A stretch of 64,000 bases of DNA from positions 62,001 through 126,000 of the forward strand of contig NZ_JAGPXY010000001.1 in the NCBI RefSeq assembly GCF_018070325.1. The letters run 5' to 3'. Shown here piece by piece: positions 28,945 through 38,789 of the stretch (positions are counted from its first letter, which is position 1; the number at the start of each line of letters is the position of its first letter). The position numbers and the translations under genes were made by a program. The stretch comes from Micromonospora sp. H61. GTDB taxonomy: Bacteria; Actinomycetota; Actinomycetes; Mycobacteriales; Micromonosporaceae. The notes under the pieces were generated by a model. It was not told where the DNA came from, made no database searches, and worked only from the letters and a program-made list of their open reading frames with translations.

Positions 28945-31900
28945 ATGAGACTCAAAGCCCTCGCGGCAACGCTTGCCGCAGCGGTCGGTCTGAGCATGGT
29001 CCAGGCTCCACCGGCGTCTGCCGCTGAACCGGATCCCACCGCCGCCGTCAACAAGATCGCCGCGAACCTGAAGGATCGCTTCCGCACGTCTCCGGCTTCC
29101 GACTTCTGGATCAGGTTCGAGACCACTGCCGACCTCGGTCCGGCGAAGAAGCTCAGCGACTGGACCGCTCGTGGTCAGTTCGTCTACGACGCGCTGACCG
29201 CAGCGACGAAGGACTCCCTGGCATCCGTCTCCACCGACCTCGACCGGGCGGGCGTCAAGTACACCTCCTACCCGATCGCCAACGCCGTGCTCGTCAAGGG
29301 AGGCACCGAGAAGCTCGCCCTCGACGTGGCCTCCAAGGTGCAGGTCGCCGAGATCCACGCGACGCCACAGGTCGCGCTGGTCGAGCCCGTGGACGAGAAA
29401 GTCCCCACTGACCAGGCTGCCCGCCCGACCGCCCCGAAGGCCGGCGCCGAGGCGGGCACCGTGTCGTGGGGTCTGGACGCCATCCACGCCCCGCAGGCGT
29501 GGGCCATGGGCGCCACCGGTGCGGGTATCACAGTGTCCAACCTCGACTCGGGTGTCCAGTTCGACCACCCCGCCCTGGTGCACCAGTACCGCGGCACGAA
29601 GCCCGACGGCACCGTCGACCACAACTACAACTGGATGGGCGCCCGGGGCACGTGCACTGGCGCACCGTGCGACGACAACGGACACGGCACGCACACCATG
29701 GGCACCATGGTCGGCGACGACGGCACCAACCACGTCGGCGTGGCCCCCGACGCGCAGTGGATTGCGACGAACGGCTGCTGCGACAGCAGCGGCGTCGAGT
29801 CGCTGCTGCGGTCCGGCTGGTGGCTGCTCGCCCCGACCGACGTCCAGGGGAACAACCCCGACCCGTCCAAGCGCCCCCACGTCGTCAACAACTCGTGGGG
29901 CCAGACCGTCGAGCACAGCTTCGACGACTTCTTCCGGGCCATCGACGAGGCCTGGAGCGCCGCGGGCATCTTCAGCGTCTGGTCATCGGGCAACACCACG
30001 CCGTACGCGGCCTGCGACACCGTTTCCTCGCCCGGCTCCGCCGAGAGCGCCTACTCCGTCGGCGCCTACCGGCCGGACGGCACGCTCTCGTTGTTCTCCC
30101 GCAAGGGTGAGGGTCAGGGTGGCCGGATCAAGCCCGAGATCTCCGCTCCGGGCGACGGCGTCCGTTCGTCCTACCCGGGCAACAGCTACGTCGAGATGTC
30201 TGGCACCTCGATGGCGGCACCCCACGTCGCCGGCGCCGTCGCCGCGCTGTGGAGCTACGACCCGACCCTCATCGGGCAGGTCGAGGCAACCCGCCGCCTG
30301 CTCGCCGAGTCGGCCGTCGACGTCGACGACACCGAGTGCGGCGGCACCGCCGAGGTCAACAACAAGTACGGCGAGGGCCGGCTCGACCTCGTCCGCCTGC
30401 TCGAGCTCGCGCCCCGGCAGGGCGGCACCCTCACCGGTGTCGTCACCGCCAACGGCGCCCCGGTCCCCGCTGCCGAGGTGACGATCAGCGGGCCGTTCAG
30501 CCGGTCGATCGGTACCGACAAGGACGGCCGGTTCACGACGAACCTCCCGGTCGGCGACTACCAGCTCAGCACCAAGGTCTTCGGCTACCTGACCGCGACC
30601 GCCAACGTCACGATCACCCTCGGCCGGGACAGCTCCGTCAAGCTGCCGCTCACGGCCGCCGTGCGGCACGACATCAGTGGCAGGGTTGTCGATGACAAGA
30701 AGCGGCCCGTTCCGAATGCCGACGTCTCCGTCAAGGACACGCCGCTGAAGCCGGTACGCACGGACGCCAACGGCGCGTTCACGATCGGCGCTGTCCCCGA
30801 GGGCGGGTACACGCTGAACGTCAAGCCCAACGCCTGCTTCTCCCCCACCACAGTGCCGCTGACCGTCGGCGCGCAGAACGAGTCGCGGGAGATCCCCGTG
30901 GGGCTCGTCGTCGACGAGGGCGGCTACAGCTGCGCCCTCTCCGACGGCGAGTACCTGCGCGGCACCGATCCGGTCGCGTTCGGCAGTGGCGTGTGGGCGA
31001 CGGTGCAACTGCCGTTCCCGATCGCGCTCTACAACGGCAGCCACGACAGCCTCGGCGTCGGCCTGCGCGGTGTGATCGCCCCGGACGGCGCCACCGGACC
31101 CGGCTATGGCGGGGCGGGCATCTTCCCGTTCTACGTCGAGACCCCCGTCGAGTTCGCGCCCGGTGGAGGCGTCTTCACGGCAGCGACCAAGGTCAACGGT
31201 GAGGACGCGTTCGTCGTCGAGTACCGCAACGCCAAGCTCTGGGCCTATCCGGACCGGACGGAGTACACGGAGCCGGTCAACTTCTCGGCCACGCTCACCC
31301 GCTCCGGCACGGTGATCTTCGGGTACGGCGACGGCGTCGGGTCCGACGACCCGGTGACCGCCGGCGCGCACGCCGTCACCGGCATTCAGGGCTGGGCGGG
31401 CGTCGACGGCATCAGGTTCTCCGACCACGCCCCGGTGCTGCGCGACGGGATGGTCGTCACCTACGACCTGCCTGACTTCGGGTACCTCGACGCGACAGTC
31501 GTCGACCAGAACGACGGGCTGCCGGTGGCCGGGGCCAAGGTCTCGTTCACGAACAAGTTGGGGCTCGTCGAGACCGTCACGACCAACGGGACGGGCATCG
31601 TGCATCGCCAGCTTCCGGTCGGCGACTACACCATGACCGTCGACGCGCCGAACTACCTGACCGCGGCGTACCCCTTCTCGCTCGACAAGCTCTACGCGAA
31701 GGCGAAGATCGACGCGCGGCTGACCACTGGTGTCGCCGGCCTGAAGGCCGACGGCCTCGACGCGCTGTTGGGTGCCGACCAGAACGGCGCGGGCACGCTG
31801 ACGCTGACCAACAACGGTTCCGCCCCGCTCACGTACGACCTGGGCGAGGTCGCGCGCCACCCCGACCTCGACGCCGCCGGCGTCACCGCGCGCACCGGGA

Positions 31901-34900
31901 AGGGCACGGCCAGCACGATCGACCTCGCCGCCTGGAAGGCCGGTGCGAGCGGCATGAAGCCGTCGAACGTCGACGGCAAGGCGGCGACGGCGCGTGCCGC
32001 GGAAGCGCAGGCGGCCGGCAAGGTCGGCGCGACCTCCGGCGGAGACGTGATCACCCGGATCGCCATCCCGGGCACGATCGCGGAGAAGGAGCCCACCGGC
32101 ATCGGGTACGACGGCGACGTCTGGGTCCACGACTACAACAAGCGGACCAACACCGCCTGGACGGTGACGGGCAAGCCGACCGGGAAGGTCTTCGACGCGT
32201 CGTGGAACCCCGCGTATCGGGCGTTCGACATGGCCCTGGACACCAAGACCGGTGACATGTGCCAGATGGAGGACAGCCCGGCCAGCTACATCCACTGCTT
32301 CAACCGGGACACCGGCAAGGAGACGAGGCAGATCAAGGGTGACTGGTCCACGCTGCCACTGACCGGTCTCGCCTACAACCCGACCGCTGACGTGTTCTAC
32401 GTCGGCGGCCGGGCGAACGGCATGATCGGCACCGTCGCCGGCACGTCGCACGACAACCCGGGTGCGCTGCTGTCCTTCTGCGCCCCGCCGCTGCCCGAGG
32501 TGATGGGCCTGGCCTACAACCAGGCGTCCGACACCATCTGGTACACCGACCTCACCTCGAACCGGCCCACCCGCCTGCTGCAGGTCGACCCCGACGACTG
32601 CTCCCTGGTGAACGCGTGGTGGTTCCCGGGCCAGAAGGCGGGCCAGGGCGGCGGCCTCGAAACCGACGCGACCGGTGCGCTGTGGGCGGCGGACCAGCTC
32701 GCCGACGACGTCGTGCTTGTCGACGTCGAGGACGATCTGCTCACCGACCTGCCGTGGCTGTCGCTCTCCTCGACCGGCGGCACCCTCGCCCCTGGTCAGT
32801 CGACGACAGTCAAGGTCTCGATCTCCTCGAAGGACGCCAAGCCCGGGGTCCTCGGCGCGAACATCGTGGTGAGGTCCGACTCCGGACGCCAGTCCAAGAC
32901 CTACGTCCCGGTGACGCTCACGACCACGAAGTACCAGGTCGGCGTCAACGCCGGCGGCGCAAAGTTCACCGACGGTTCCGGCTACACCTGGCTCGCCGAC
33001 CAGGCCGCCGGTAAGAAGGCGTGGGGCTACGAGGGGAAGACCAAGGTCACCGCCACGAAGGCCGGAATCGAAGGCACGACTGACGACGCCCTGTTCCAGT
33101 CGCAGCGCACCACGCCGGACAAGCAGTTGTTCTACCGCTTCCCGGACGCGCCCACTGGCACCTACGCGATCGACTTCGGGTTCGCCGAGATCGAGAACGT
33201 GGCCAAGGGCAAGCGGGTGTTCGACGTCCTCGTGGACGGAACACTGACGGAGTACGCGTACGACCCGGCCTCAGTCGTGGGGCCGAGCGTCGCCGACTGG
33301 CGCACCGCCGTCGTGAAGCACGAGGGCGGTCCGCTGTCGGTGGAGCTACGGGGCTCGAAGGGCCTGAAGGCCCCGACCATCGCCGCGTTGCGGGTGACGC
33401 TCGACCCGCGGGCGGACGAGGCGGAGCCGGAGCCTCAGCCCGAGGAGCCGGAGCCGGGCCCCGTGCCGGTGGCCCCCGCCGGTCGCTCGTACTCCATGAA
33501 GGTGACCGACGGGCTCTACCGCCAGGGCACGCAGGAGTCCGGGTGGCACGGCGACGACCTCTGCGGCCCTCTGTGGTTCGACTCCAGCTTCCTGGCTCCG
33601 TTCTACGACACGGCCTGGGACGGGGTGTGCGTGACGACGAACGGCACGCTGACCTTCGACCGCGCCAGCACGCTGGGCAACAACACGGCACTGCCGTCGT
33701 CGTACCCGATCGACGCGATCTATCCGCTCTGGGACGACCTCATCGTCGACGACGAGGCGGGCATCTACTTCGGCACGAGCGAGGTGGACGGGCTGGCTGC
33801 GCAGGTCGTCGAGTGGCGCAACATCGCCTTCTACAGCGACCGGACCGCTCGCGTGAGCTTCTCGGTCACCCTGATCGCGGACGGACGGATCCAGATCGGG
33901 TACGGCGACGGCGTCGGCGGCGGCGGCGACAACCCTCTCACCAAGGGCTCGTCGGCAACGGTCGGCGTGGAGAGCCTGACGCGTAACCCCGCGAGCCAAT
34001 ACTCCTTCAACCAGCCCATCCTGAAGGCAGGCCTGGGGCTGGAGTACACCCTCCCAGCCGCCGGCACGATCGAGGGCACCGTCACCGACAAGAACGACGG
34101 CAAGCCGATCGAGGGCGCGATCATCACGCTCAAGGGGCCGGCCGGTGAACGGGTCATCACCGCCGACGCCAAGGGCCGCTGGAAGGCTCAGGCACTGGTC
34201 GGCGAGAACACCGTGCAGGTCGAGGCACCGAACTACGCCACCGCCAGCCACCCCGTGACCATCGCCAAGAAGGACCAGGCCGAGACGGTCGACACGGCGT
34301 TGACCACGGGCATCGCCACCGTCACCGCAGGTGACTTCGACTGGCTCCTCGACCGGGACCAGAAGGCGACGGCTGACCTGACAGTGACCAACACCGGCTC
34401 CGCCCCGCTCGAGGTGCGGATCAGCGAGCAGAAGCGCACCAGCGACGGTGGGCACGAGGCCGCCGATCTTCCGTGGCTGACCCTCACGGGCGCGGCAGCA
34501 ACCGGCACCGTCACGCTCGCGGCCGGCACGTCCACCACTGTCACGGCGACCGCCGACAACGCCGGCGTCGAGCCCGGCGTACTCGTCGGGGACCTGCTCG
34601 TGGCATCGAACGCCGGCAAGGGCGAGGCTCAGCTCAAGCCGGTCCGTCTGGCGACCTCGGCCTACTGGAAGGGCGTCGACGTCGGCGGATCCGGGTACGT
34701 CGGTGCCGACGGCTTCTTCTGGTCGCCCGACCAGGGGCTCGACTCGCGGCCGTGGGGTTACGTCGGCGGCAAGGCGCGTGCCACCACTGCCGACATCGCC
34801 GGCACCGAGGACGACGCGCTGTTCCGCACCCAGCGGACCGGGCGGACGTTCAGCTACGTGTTCAAGAACGCCCCCGCCGGGACGTACCGGATCGGCCTCG

Positions 34901-35139
34901 ACTTCGCGGAGATCGAGAAGGTCAAGGCCGGCAAGCGTGCCTTCGATGTGCTGGCCGACGGCAAGGTCGTGCTCTACGACCACGACGTGCGGGCGAAGGT
35001 GGGTGCGCTGAGCGCGGACATGAACACTGTCACCGTCGAGCACGCCGGTGGCGATCTGAAGATCGAGCTTCGCCGGGAGAAGGGCGAGAGCGACCCGATC
35101 CTCAACGCCCTGAAGGTCCAGCAGGACCCGCGCCTCTGA
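28945..35139 (+). CDS. giant secreted S8 subtilase with duplicated accessory domains
   Basis: The 2064-residue extracellular serine protease has a signal peptide (ends PASAAEP), an I9-like propeptide, and a subtilisin domain. The triad is Asp201 (NLDSG), His247 (NGHGTH) and Ser422 (SGTSMAAPHVAG). The remaining 1500 residues hold CarboxypepD-regulatory-like Ig folds (LTGVVTANGAPVPAAEVTI and others) and a beta-propeller-like stretch (about 1030-1260). A GYGDGVG-containing domain occurs twice, and a malectin-like domain occurs twice (about 1330-1490 and 1905-2060). The halves resemble each other, indicating internal duplication. GAAGGA precedes ATG 28945. A perfect terminator follows. Confidence 0.92.
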   Translation: MRLKALAATLAAAVGLSMVQAPPASAAEPDPTAAVNKIAANLKDRFRTSPASDFWIRFETTADLGPAKKLSDWTARGQFVYDALTAATKDSLASVSTDLDRAGVKYTSYPIANAVLVKGGTEKLALDVASKVQVAEIHATPQVALVEPVDEKVPTDQAARPTAPKAGAEAGTVSWGLDAIHAPQAWAMGATGAGITVSNLDSGVQFDHPALVHQYRGTKPDGTVDHNYNWMGARGTCTGAPCDDNGHGTHTMGTMVGDDGTNHVGVAPDAQWIATNGCCDSSGVESLLRSGWWLLAPTDVQGNNPDPSKRPHVVNNSWGQTVEHSFDDFFRAIDEAWSAAGIFSVWSSGNTTPYAACDTVSSPGSAESAYSVGAYRPDGTLSLFSRKGEGQGGRIKPEISAPGDGVRSSYPGNSYVEMSGTSMAAPHVAGAVAALWSYDPTLIGQVEATRRLLAESAVDVDDTECGGTAEVNNKYGEGRLDLVRLLELAPRQGGTLTGVVTANGAPVPAAEVTISGPFSRSIGTDKDGRFTTNLPVGDYQLSTKVFGYLTATANVTITLGRDSSVKLPLTAAVRHDISGRVVDDKKRPVPNADVSVKDTPLKPVRTDANGAFTIGAVPEGGYTLNVKPNACFSPTTVPLTVGAQNESREIPVGLVVDEGGYSCALSDGEYLRGTDPVAFGSGVWATVQLPFPIALYNGSHDSLGVGLRGVIAPDGATGPGYGGAGIFPFYVETPVEFAPGGGVFTAATKVNGEDAFVVEYRNAKLWAYPDRTEYTEPVNFSATLTRSGTVIFGYGDGVGSDDPVTAGAHAVTGIQGWAGVDGIRFSDHAPVLRDGMVVTYDLPDFGYLDATVVDQNDGLPVAGAKVSFTNKLGLVETVTTNGTGIVHRQLPVGDYTMTVDAPNYLTAAYPFSLDKLYAKAKIDARLTTGVAGLKADGLDALLGADQNGAGTLTLTNNGSAPLTYDLGEVARHPDLDAAGVTARTGKGTASTIDLAAWKAGASGMKPSNVDGKAATARAAEAQAAGKVGATSGGDVITRIAIPGTIAEKEPTGIGYDGDVWVHDYNKRTNTAWTVTGKPTGKVFDASWNPAYRAFDMALDTKTGDMCQMEDSPASYIHCFNRDTGKETRQIKGDWSTLPLTGLAYNPTADVFYVGGRANGMIGTVAGTSHDNPGALLSFCAPPLPEVMGLAYNQASDTIWYTDLTSNRPTRLLQVDPDDCSLVNAWWFPGQKAGQGGGLETDATGALWAADQLADDVVLVDVEDDLLTDLPWLSLSSTGGTLAPGQSTTVKVSISSKDAKPGVLGANIVVRSDSGRQSKTYVPVTLTTTKYQVGVNAGGAKFTDGSGYTWLADQAAGKKAWGYEGKTKVTATKAGIEGTTDDALFQSQRTTPDKQLFYRFPDAPTGTYAIDFGFAEIENVAKGKRVFDVLVDGTLTEYAYDPASVVGPSVADWRTAVVKHEGGPLSVELRGSKGLKAPTIAALRVTLDPRADEAEPEPQPEEPEPGPVPVAPAGRSYSMKVTDGLYRQGTQESGWHGDDLCGPLWFDSSFLAPFYDTAWDGVCVTTNGTLTFDRASTLGNNTALPSSYPIDAIYPLWDDLIVDDEAGIYFGTSEVDGLAAQVVEWRNIAFYSDRTARVSFSVTLIADGRIQIGYGDGVGGGGDNPLTKGSSATVGVESLTRNPASQYSFNQPILKAGLGLEYTLPAAGTIEGTVTDKNDGKPIEGAIITLKGPAGERVITADAKGRWKAQALVGENTVQVEAPNYATASHPVTIAKKDQAETVDTALTTGIATVTAGDFDWLLDRDQKATADLTVTNTGSAPLEVRISEQKRTSDGGHEAADLPWLTLTGAAATGTVTLAAGTSTTVTATADNAGVEPGVLVGDLLVASNAGKGEAQLKPVRLATSAYWKGVDVGGSGYVGADGFFWSPDQGLDSRPWGYVGGKARATTADIAGTEDDALFRTQRTGRTFSYVFKNAPAGTYRIGLDFAEIEKVKAGKRAFDVLADGKVVLYDHDVRAKVGALSADMNTVTVEHAGGDLKIELRREKGESDPILNALKVQQDPRL

Positions 35140-35161
35140 GCTAGCCGACCTATCCGCAACA

Positions 35162-35208
35162 GTGGTCAGAGCCTCCACGGAAAGGATTGCCGTGGAGGCT
35201 CTGACCAC
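35162..35208 (+). terminator. strong terminator, perfect 19-bp stem
   Basis: GTGGTCAGAGCCTCCACGG (35162-35180) is fully complementary to 35190-35208 with a 9-base loop. It lies 22 bases after the giant protease stop codon. Confidence 0.9.
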
Positions 35209-35387
35209 GACTGCCCCAGGTTGCTGGGCGAGGCTTCTCACCGACGACCGAGATTGTTTGGACCGTCAAGTCCGTATCACAGAGGCATCCGCCGAACGAC
35301 CACGCACCGCCGCGACCGCCACGAATGCTGAGGCTTACGCCACCGAAAGCCAGCGAGGTTTGCCGACAGTCACCACATCAGCGTAAC

Positions 35388-35405
35388 CTGGACGGTATGG
35401 TCCAG
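35388..35405. promoter_or_regulatory. operator palindrome CTGGAC-N6-GTCCAG
   Basis: A perfect 6-bp inverted repeat with a 6-base spacer lies 51 bases upstream of the molybdopterin oxidoreductase gene. It shares the GGAC-N6-GTCC core with palindromes upstream of tetR and osmC. It is the proposed binding site of the TetR protein encoded at 40086. Confidence 0.6.
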
Positions 35406-35455
35406 TTTACTGACGCCAGAGTGCGGCAATACGCCCACAACTCAGGGCGGGGCGC

Positions 35456-36052
35456 ATGGCAGTGATCACCCGCGGTTTCGGGGGCCGCAGACGCGACGAC
35501 GCCGATCTCCCACCCGGTCAGTACCGCACGGACGACTTCCCGGTACTGTCGGCGGGACCGACACCGCGCATCGACCTCGACGAGTGGGAGTTCGCCGTCG
35601 TCACCGAGACCGGTGAGCGGAGCACGTGGTCATGGGCGGAGTTCACCGCCCTTCCTGCCGACGAGCCGACCGTGGACATCCATTGCGTCACGCGCTGGTC
35701 GAAGTTCGGCACGAGCTGGCGAGGCGTCTCCGTGGACACGTTGCTGGCCGACGTCGAGACCACGGCCGAGTATGTGGTCGCCCACTCCTACGGCGGCTAC
35801 ACCACGAACATCCCGCTCGAGGGCCTTCTCGACGGTCAAGCCTGGGTGGCGTACGAGTTTGACGGGGAGCCGCTGGCTCCTGTGCACGGCGGGCCAGCTC
35901 GCCTCCTCGTTCCTCACCTGTACTTCTGGAAAAGCGCGAAATGGCTGCGCGCTCTGGAACTGCGTCTCGACGACGAGCCCGGGTTCTGGGAGACGGCCGG
36001 CTACCACAACGACGGTGACCCGTGGCGCGAGCAGCGGTACCTGGAGGACTGA
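35456..36052 (+). CDS. sulfite oxidase-like molybdopterin oxidoreductase
   Basis: The 198-residue protein is a small member of the sulfite oxidase/YedY (MsrP) fold, which binds Mo-molybdopterin. The metal-ligating cysteine is in VDIHCVTRWSKFGTSWRG, and other family residues include HSYGGYTTNIPL and GGPARLLVPHLYFWKSAKW. No signal peptide is seen, unlike periplasmic MsrP, so it is cytosolic. GGCGGGG precedes ATG 35456. The flavin reductase gene overlaps its 3' end, suggesting an electron-transfer pair. The substrate is unknown; sulfoxides are a reasonable guess from the msr neighbours. Confidence 0.85.
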   Translation: MAVITRGFGGRRRDDADLPPGQYRTDDFPVLSAGPTPRIDLDEWEFAVVTETGERSTWSWAEFTALPADEPTVDIHCVTRWSKFGTSWRGVSVDTLLADVETTAEYVVAHSYGGYTTNIPLEGLLDGQAWVAYEFDGEPLAPVHGGPARLLVPHLYFWKSAKWLRALELRLDDEPGFWETAGYHNDGDPWREQRYLED

Positions 36053-36762
36053 CCTGGCAGCCGGCGACCGTCGCCGCCACCCGCGCGGAGACTGCGACGG
36101 CGCGGACCCTGGTCCTCGACGTCGACGGCTGGACAGGTCACGTGCCGGGCCAGCACGTCGACGTCCGGTTGACGGCTCCCGACGGCTACATGGCGCACCG
36201 CAGCTACTCGATCTCGTCCGCCCCGGGGCCCGACCGGCTCGAGGTGACCGTCCAGGCGGTGATCGACGGCGAGGTCTCGCCGCACCTCGTCGAGGTTGCG
36301 GAGCCGGGTGACCACCTCGAGATCCGTGGGCCGCTCGGCGGCTGGTTCGTACGCCGACCCGCCGACCCGCGCCCGGCGTTGCTGATCGGCGGTGGATCCG
36401 GCGTGGCGCCCCTGATGTCGATGGTGCGTGCGGCGACGACTCCCACCAGGCTCCTCTACTCGACCCGATCCCCGTCGGATGCCCTGTTCACGGCGGATCT
36501 TGCGACTGCACAAGCCACCGGCGATACTCCTGTCGCCGTCACCCACGTCTATACCAGGGTCGCGCCCCCCGGCTGGCCGGCCCCACCTCGACGACTGGAC
36601 GCGGACATCCTTGCCCGCGTCGCCTGGCCCCGCGATGCCGGCGTTGTCGCGTTCGTCTGCGGGCCCACCGGATTCGTCGAAACCGTGGCCGACCTTCTCG
36701 TCGACATCGGCTACGACCCCTCGAACATCCGCACCGAACGTTTCGGACCCACCGGAGGATGA
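36022..36762 (+). CDS. FAD/NAD(P)H ferredoxin-reductase-type protein
   Basis: The 246-residue flavoprotein has the FAD-binding motif RSYSISSAP (about residue 60), a nucleotide-binding GGGSGVAPL (about 123) and the C-terminal FVCGPTGFVETV. It lacks an iron-sulfur domain. It should pass electrons from NAD(P)H to a partner. GTG 36022 overlaps the upstream oxidoreductase gene by 31 bases, so the two are co-translated. The molybdenum enzyme is the most likely acceptor or donor. Confidence 0.85.
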   Translation: MARAAVPGGLTWQPATVAATRAETATARTLVLDVDGWTGHVPGQHVDVRLTAPDGYMAHRSYSISSAPGPDRLEVTVQAVIDGEVSPHLVEVAEPGDHLEIRGPLGGWFVRRPADPRPALLIGGGSGVAPLMSMVRAATTPTRLLYSTRSPSDALFTADLATAQATGDTPVAVTHVYTRVAPPGWPAPPRRLDADILARVAWPRDAGVVAFVCGPTGFVETVADLLVDIGYDPSNIRTERFGPTGG

Positions 36763-36896
36763 CAGTGCCGACCACAAACGTCGAAGCTGACGATCCCCCT
36801 GGGTGGACGGTCATGCGACTGGTGCGCACGGCTGATCGGGCCCTGGCCGACCTGCGTGGGTCGCTCGTCGTCAGCATTCCGGTGCCGGTTACCTGA
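36759..36896 (+). CDS. 45-residue peptide coupled to the flavin reductase gene
   Basis: ATG 36759 overlaps the reductase stop in an ATGA junction, and GGAGG lies just upstream. The peptide contains DDPPGWTVMRLVRTADRALA, a plausible amphipathic helix similar to the start of a small regulator. It may be a complete micro-protein or the truncated start of a lost gene. No motif identifies a function. Confidence 0.4.
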   Translation: MTVPTTNVEADDPPGWTVMRLVRTADRALADLRGSLVVSIPVPVT

Positions 36897-36948
36897 ACGT
36901 CGAGGAATCCGCACAATCGGAGCGAAATGATATTCAGGAGGAACATTG

Positions 36949-37356
36949 GTGAACAACACCGGAAGCATGATCACCTTGGCCAGCGCCGAGCAGGACTCGG
37001 GTGGCTCGAGCCTGTCGGTAGCCACCCCGCCCGGCGCGGACGACTTCGTCATCACCAACAACAGCGCGAGCGGCATCTACGAGGCCGCGATAGGGGGCCG
37101 GACAGCGGCAGGGCTGGTCTACAGCACGGTCGGAGGCCGCGTCATCCTGTCGGCGACATCCGTGTTCCCCGAGTTCCGGGGGAAGGGAGTAGCGAGCAGG
37201 CTCATCGGCGGCGTTCTCGACGAGCTGCGCAGGCAAGGGAAGACCGCTACCGTGACGTGCCCGTTCGCGGCAGCATTCGTCAGTGCTCATCCGGAGTATG
37301 CCAACGTGCTGGACCCGGCATCCCCTCGGTCGCACCCAACCGAGCGGGGGCAGTGA
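36949..37356 (+). CDS. short GNAT acetyltransferase (YjdJ/GNAT-CG type)
   Basis: The 135-residue protein fits the small single-domain GNAT group: GLVYSTVGGRVILSATSVFP, the acetyl-CoA loop FRGKGVASRLI and the terminal VTCPFAAAFVSAHPEY. Members are often linked to acetylation of small thiols or proteins, but substrates are unproven. GTG 36949 lies seven bases after AGGAGG; the TTG three bases earlier is in frame but too close. It belongs to the redox-defence group. Confidence 0.82.
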   Translation: MNNTGSMITLASAEQDSGGSSLSVATPPGADDFVITNNSASGIYEAAIGGRTAAGLVYSTVGGRVILSATSVFPEFRGKGVASRLIGGVLDELRRQGKTATVTCPFAAAFVSAHPEYANVLDPASPRSHPTERGQ

Positions 37357-37390
37357 ACACGCGTCGTCGGGGCCGACTTCCCCCGAATCC

Positions 37391-38308
37391 TCACGAGCGA
37401 GCGCTGATGATCGTCTTTCCGGTGATCCGCTCGGTCGGGTTGAGAGCGGCGACGGCGTCGTCGAGGCCCGCGACGTTGCCGATGTTCGTCCGCAGTCGCC
37501 CGTCCCGTACCCGTTGGACGATCTCACCCAGTTGGCCGCGATCAGACGTCACGACGAAATCAATCGTCAGGGCGTCCGCGGGCCGCACCTCGGGCGGCCC
37601 GACAACGGAGACCAGTGTTCCTCCGGCTCGAATCAGGCCTGCCGACCGCTTCCCGATGTCACCGCCGATGACGTCGAAAACCAGATCGACTCCGCCGACG
37701 TCTTCCAGGGCCTCGTTGCCGAGGTCGACGAACTCGTGTGCGCCGAAGTCGAGCGCTCTTTGACGGTCGGCAGCGCGCCCGGTGCCGATGACGTAGGCGC
37801 CGAACTCCCGTGCGAGTTGCGTCACCATCGAACCGACTGCCCCGGCCGCGCCGTGCACGAGGACGCTCTGCCCCGCCCGAAGGCGGCCGTGCTCGAACAG
37901 CCCCTGCCAGGCGGTCAGACCAGAGATCGGCAGGCTCGCGCCCACCGTGAAGTCGACGTCGCCGGGCAGCGGTGCGAGGTTGCGCGCCTCGACGGCCACA
38001 TACTCCGCCAGGGTGCCGTCGCGGGTCCAGTCCGTGAGGCCGAAGACCCGCTGTCCCACCGACAGTCCGGTCGCGCCATACCCGAGTGCACTTACCACTC
38101 CGGCCAGCTCGTGCCCGGGTATCGACGGCGTCCGGTCACGGCCGAGGCGATCGGTCCAGGTCGAGGGCCATTCCATCTCGGTCGGGACGAAACCCGACGC
38201 ATGAACCTGGACAACGACGTCGTTAATGGCCGGTGCCGGCTCAGGCCGCTCCACCAGCGTCATCCCGGCCGTTCCCGCAGCCTCGTCCGTCACCACGATC
38301 GCCTTCAT
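37391..38308 (-). CDS. NADP-dependent quinone oxidoreductase (MDR/zeta-crystallin type)
   Basis: The 305-residue zinc-free medium-chain reductase starts MKAIVV and carries the GroES-like domain (IPGHELAGVV). A Rossmann fold follows with the nucleotide motif VLVHGAAGAVGSMVTQLA. It reduces quinones or reactive enones with NADPH. ATG 38308 has a near-perfect AAGGAGGT site, and the extra upstream open frame is ignored. It is convergent with the GNAT gene and divergent from msrB. Confidence 0.87.
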   Translation of the reverse strand: MKAIVVTDEAAGTAGMTLVERPEPAPAINDVVVQVHASGFVPTEMEWPSTWTDRLGRDRTPSIPGHELAGVVSALGYGATGLSVGQRVFGLTDWTRDGTLAEYVAVEARNLAPLPGDVDFTVGASLPISGLTAWQGLFEHGRLRAGQSVLVHGAAGAVGSMVTQLAREFGAYVIGTGRAADRQRALDFGAHEFVDLGNEALEDVGGVDLVFDVIGGDIGKRSAGLIRAGGTLVSVVGPPEVRPADALTIDFVVTSDRGQLGEIVQRVRDGRLRTNIGNVAGLDDAVAALNPTERITGKTIISARS

Positions 38309-38789
38309 CAGATACCTCCTTGCATCCAGTCCTCGCCGCACTGCCACGAGGAGCACAACTCCGTTCCCAGCATTGGCGGCGCCAAGCCTCGACGCCGTGC
38401 CACACCACGCTGACCGGCAGGGGCTGCGGCGCGAGGATGTCGCCGAGTGGCGGGACGTCTGCCGAACTCAAAGCCGGCGGGCAGGTCGGGCAGCGCATCG
38501 CTACCGGAGGCATCCCGTCGGACATCCCGAACCTAGTTGCGGCAAAACTGGTCTGTCAAGTCCACTATTGAGACAGGCGGTCACTGCTGAGGTTAGGACA
38601 AATACCAGTTCAGCGCCGGTAACGAGGCGATCGCACGCAGCGGTTACAGATCTCATACCGAACTTTTGAGTCCAGTCTTGGCAGCGGCTGCGGGAATATG
38701 GCCGACCCGGAGATTGTCTGTACTTGCGTGTCCAGGTGCGCTCCGCCTGGCTCCGCAGCTTTGCGTCGCAAGGCCATGAAGGGAGAGCT
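38309..38789. promoter_or_regulatory. divergent control region of quinone reductase and msrBA
   Basis: This 481-base spacer has no supported gene. It holds an imperfect copy of the GGAC-N6-GTCC palindrome at 38549-38564 (TGGTC-TGTCAA-GTCCA). The rest is unassigned. Confidence 0.4.
38549..38564. promoter_or_regulatory. imperfect operator TGGTC-N6-GTCCA upstream of msrBA
   Basis: Four of five arm positions match, with the same 6-base spacing as the perfect sites. It lies 225 bases before msrB, between two divergent redox genes. Confidence 0.4.

Noticed and set aside
29983..32451. 822-residue open frame on the minus strand inside the giant subtilase gene
   Set aside because: Antisense to a gene with clear catalytic motifs; composition is dominated by Arg, Val, Gly and Ala as in shadow frames.
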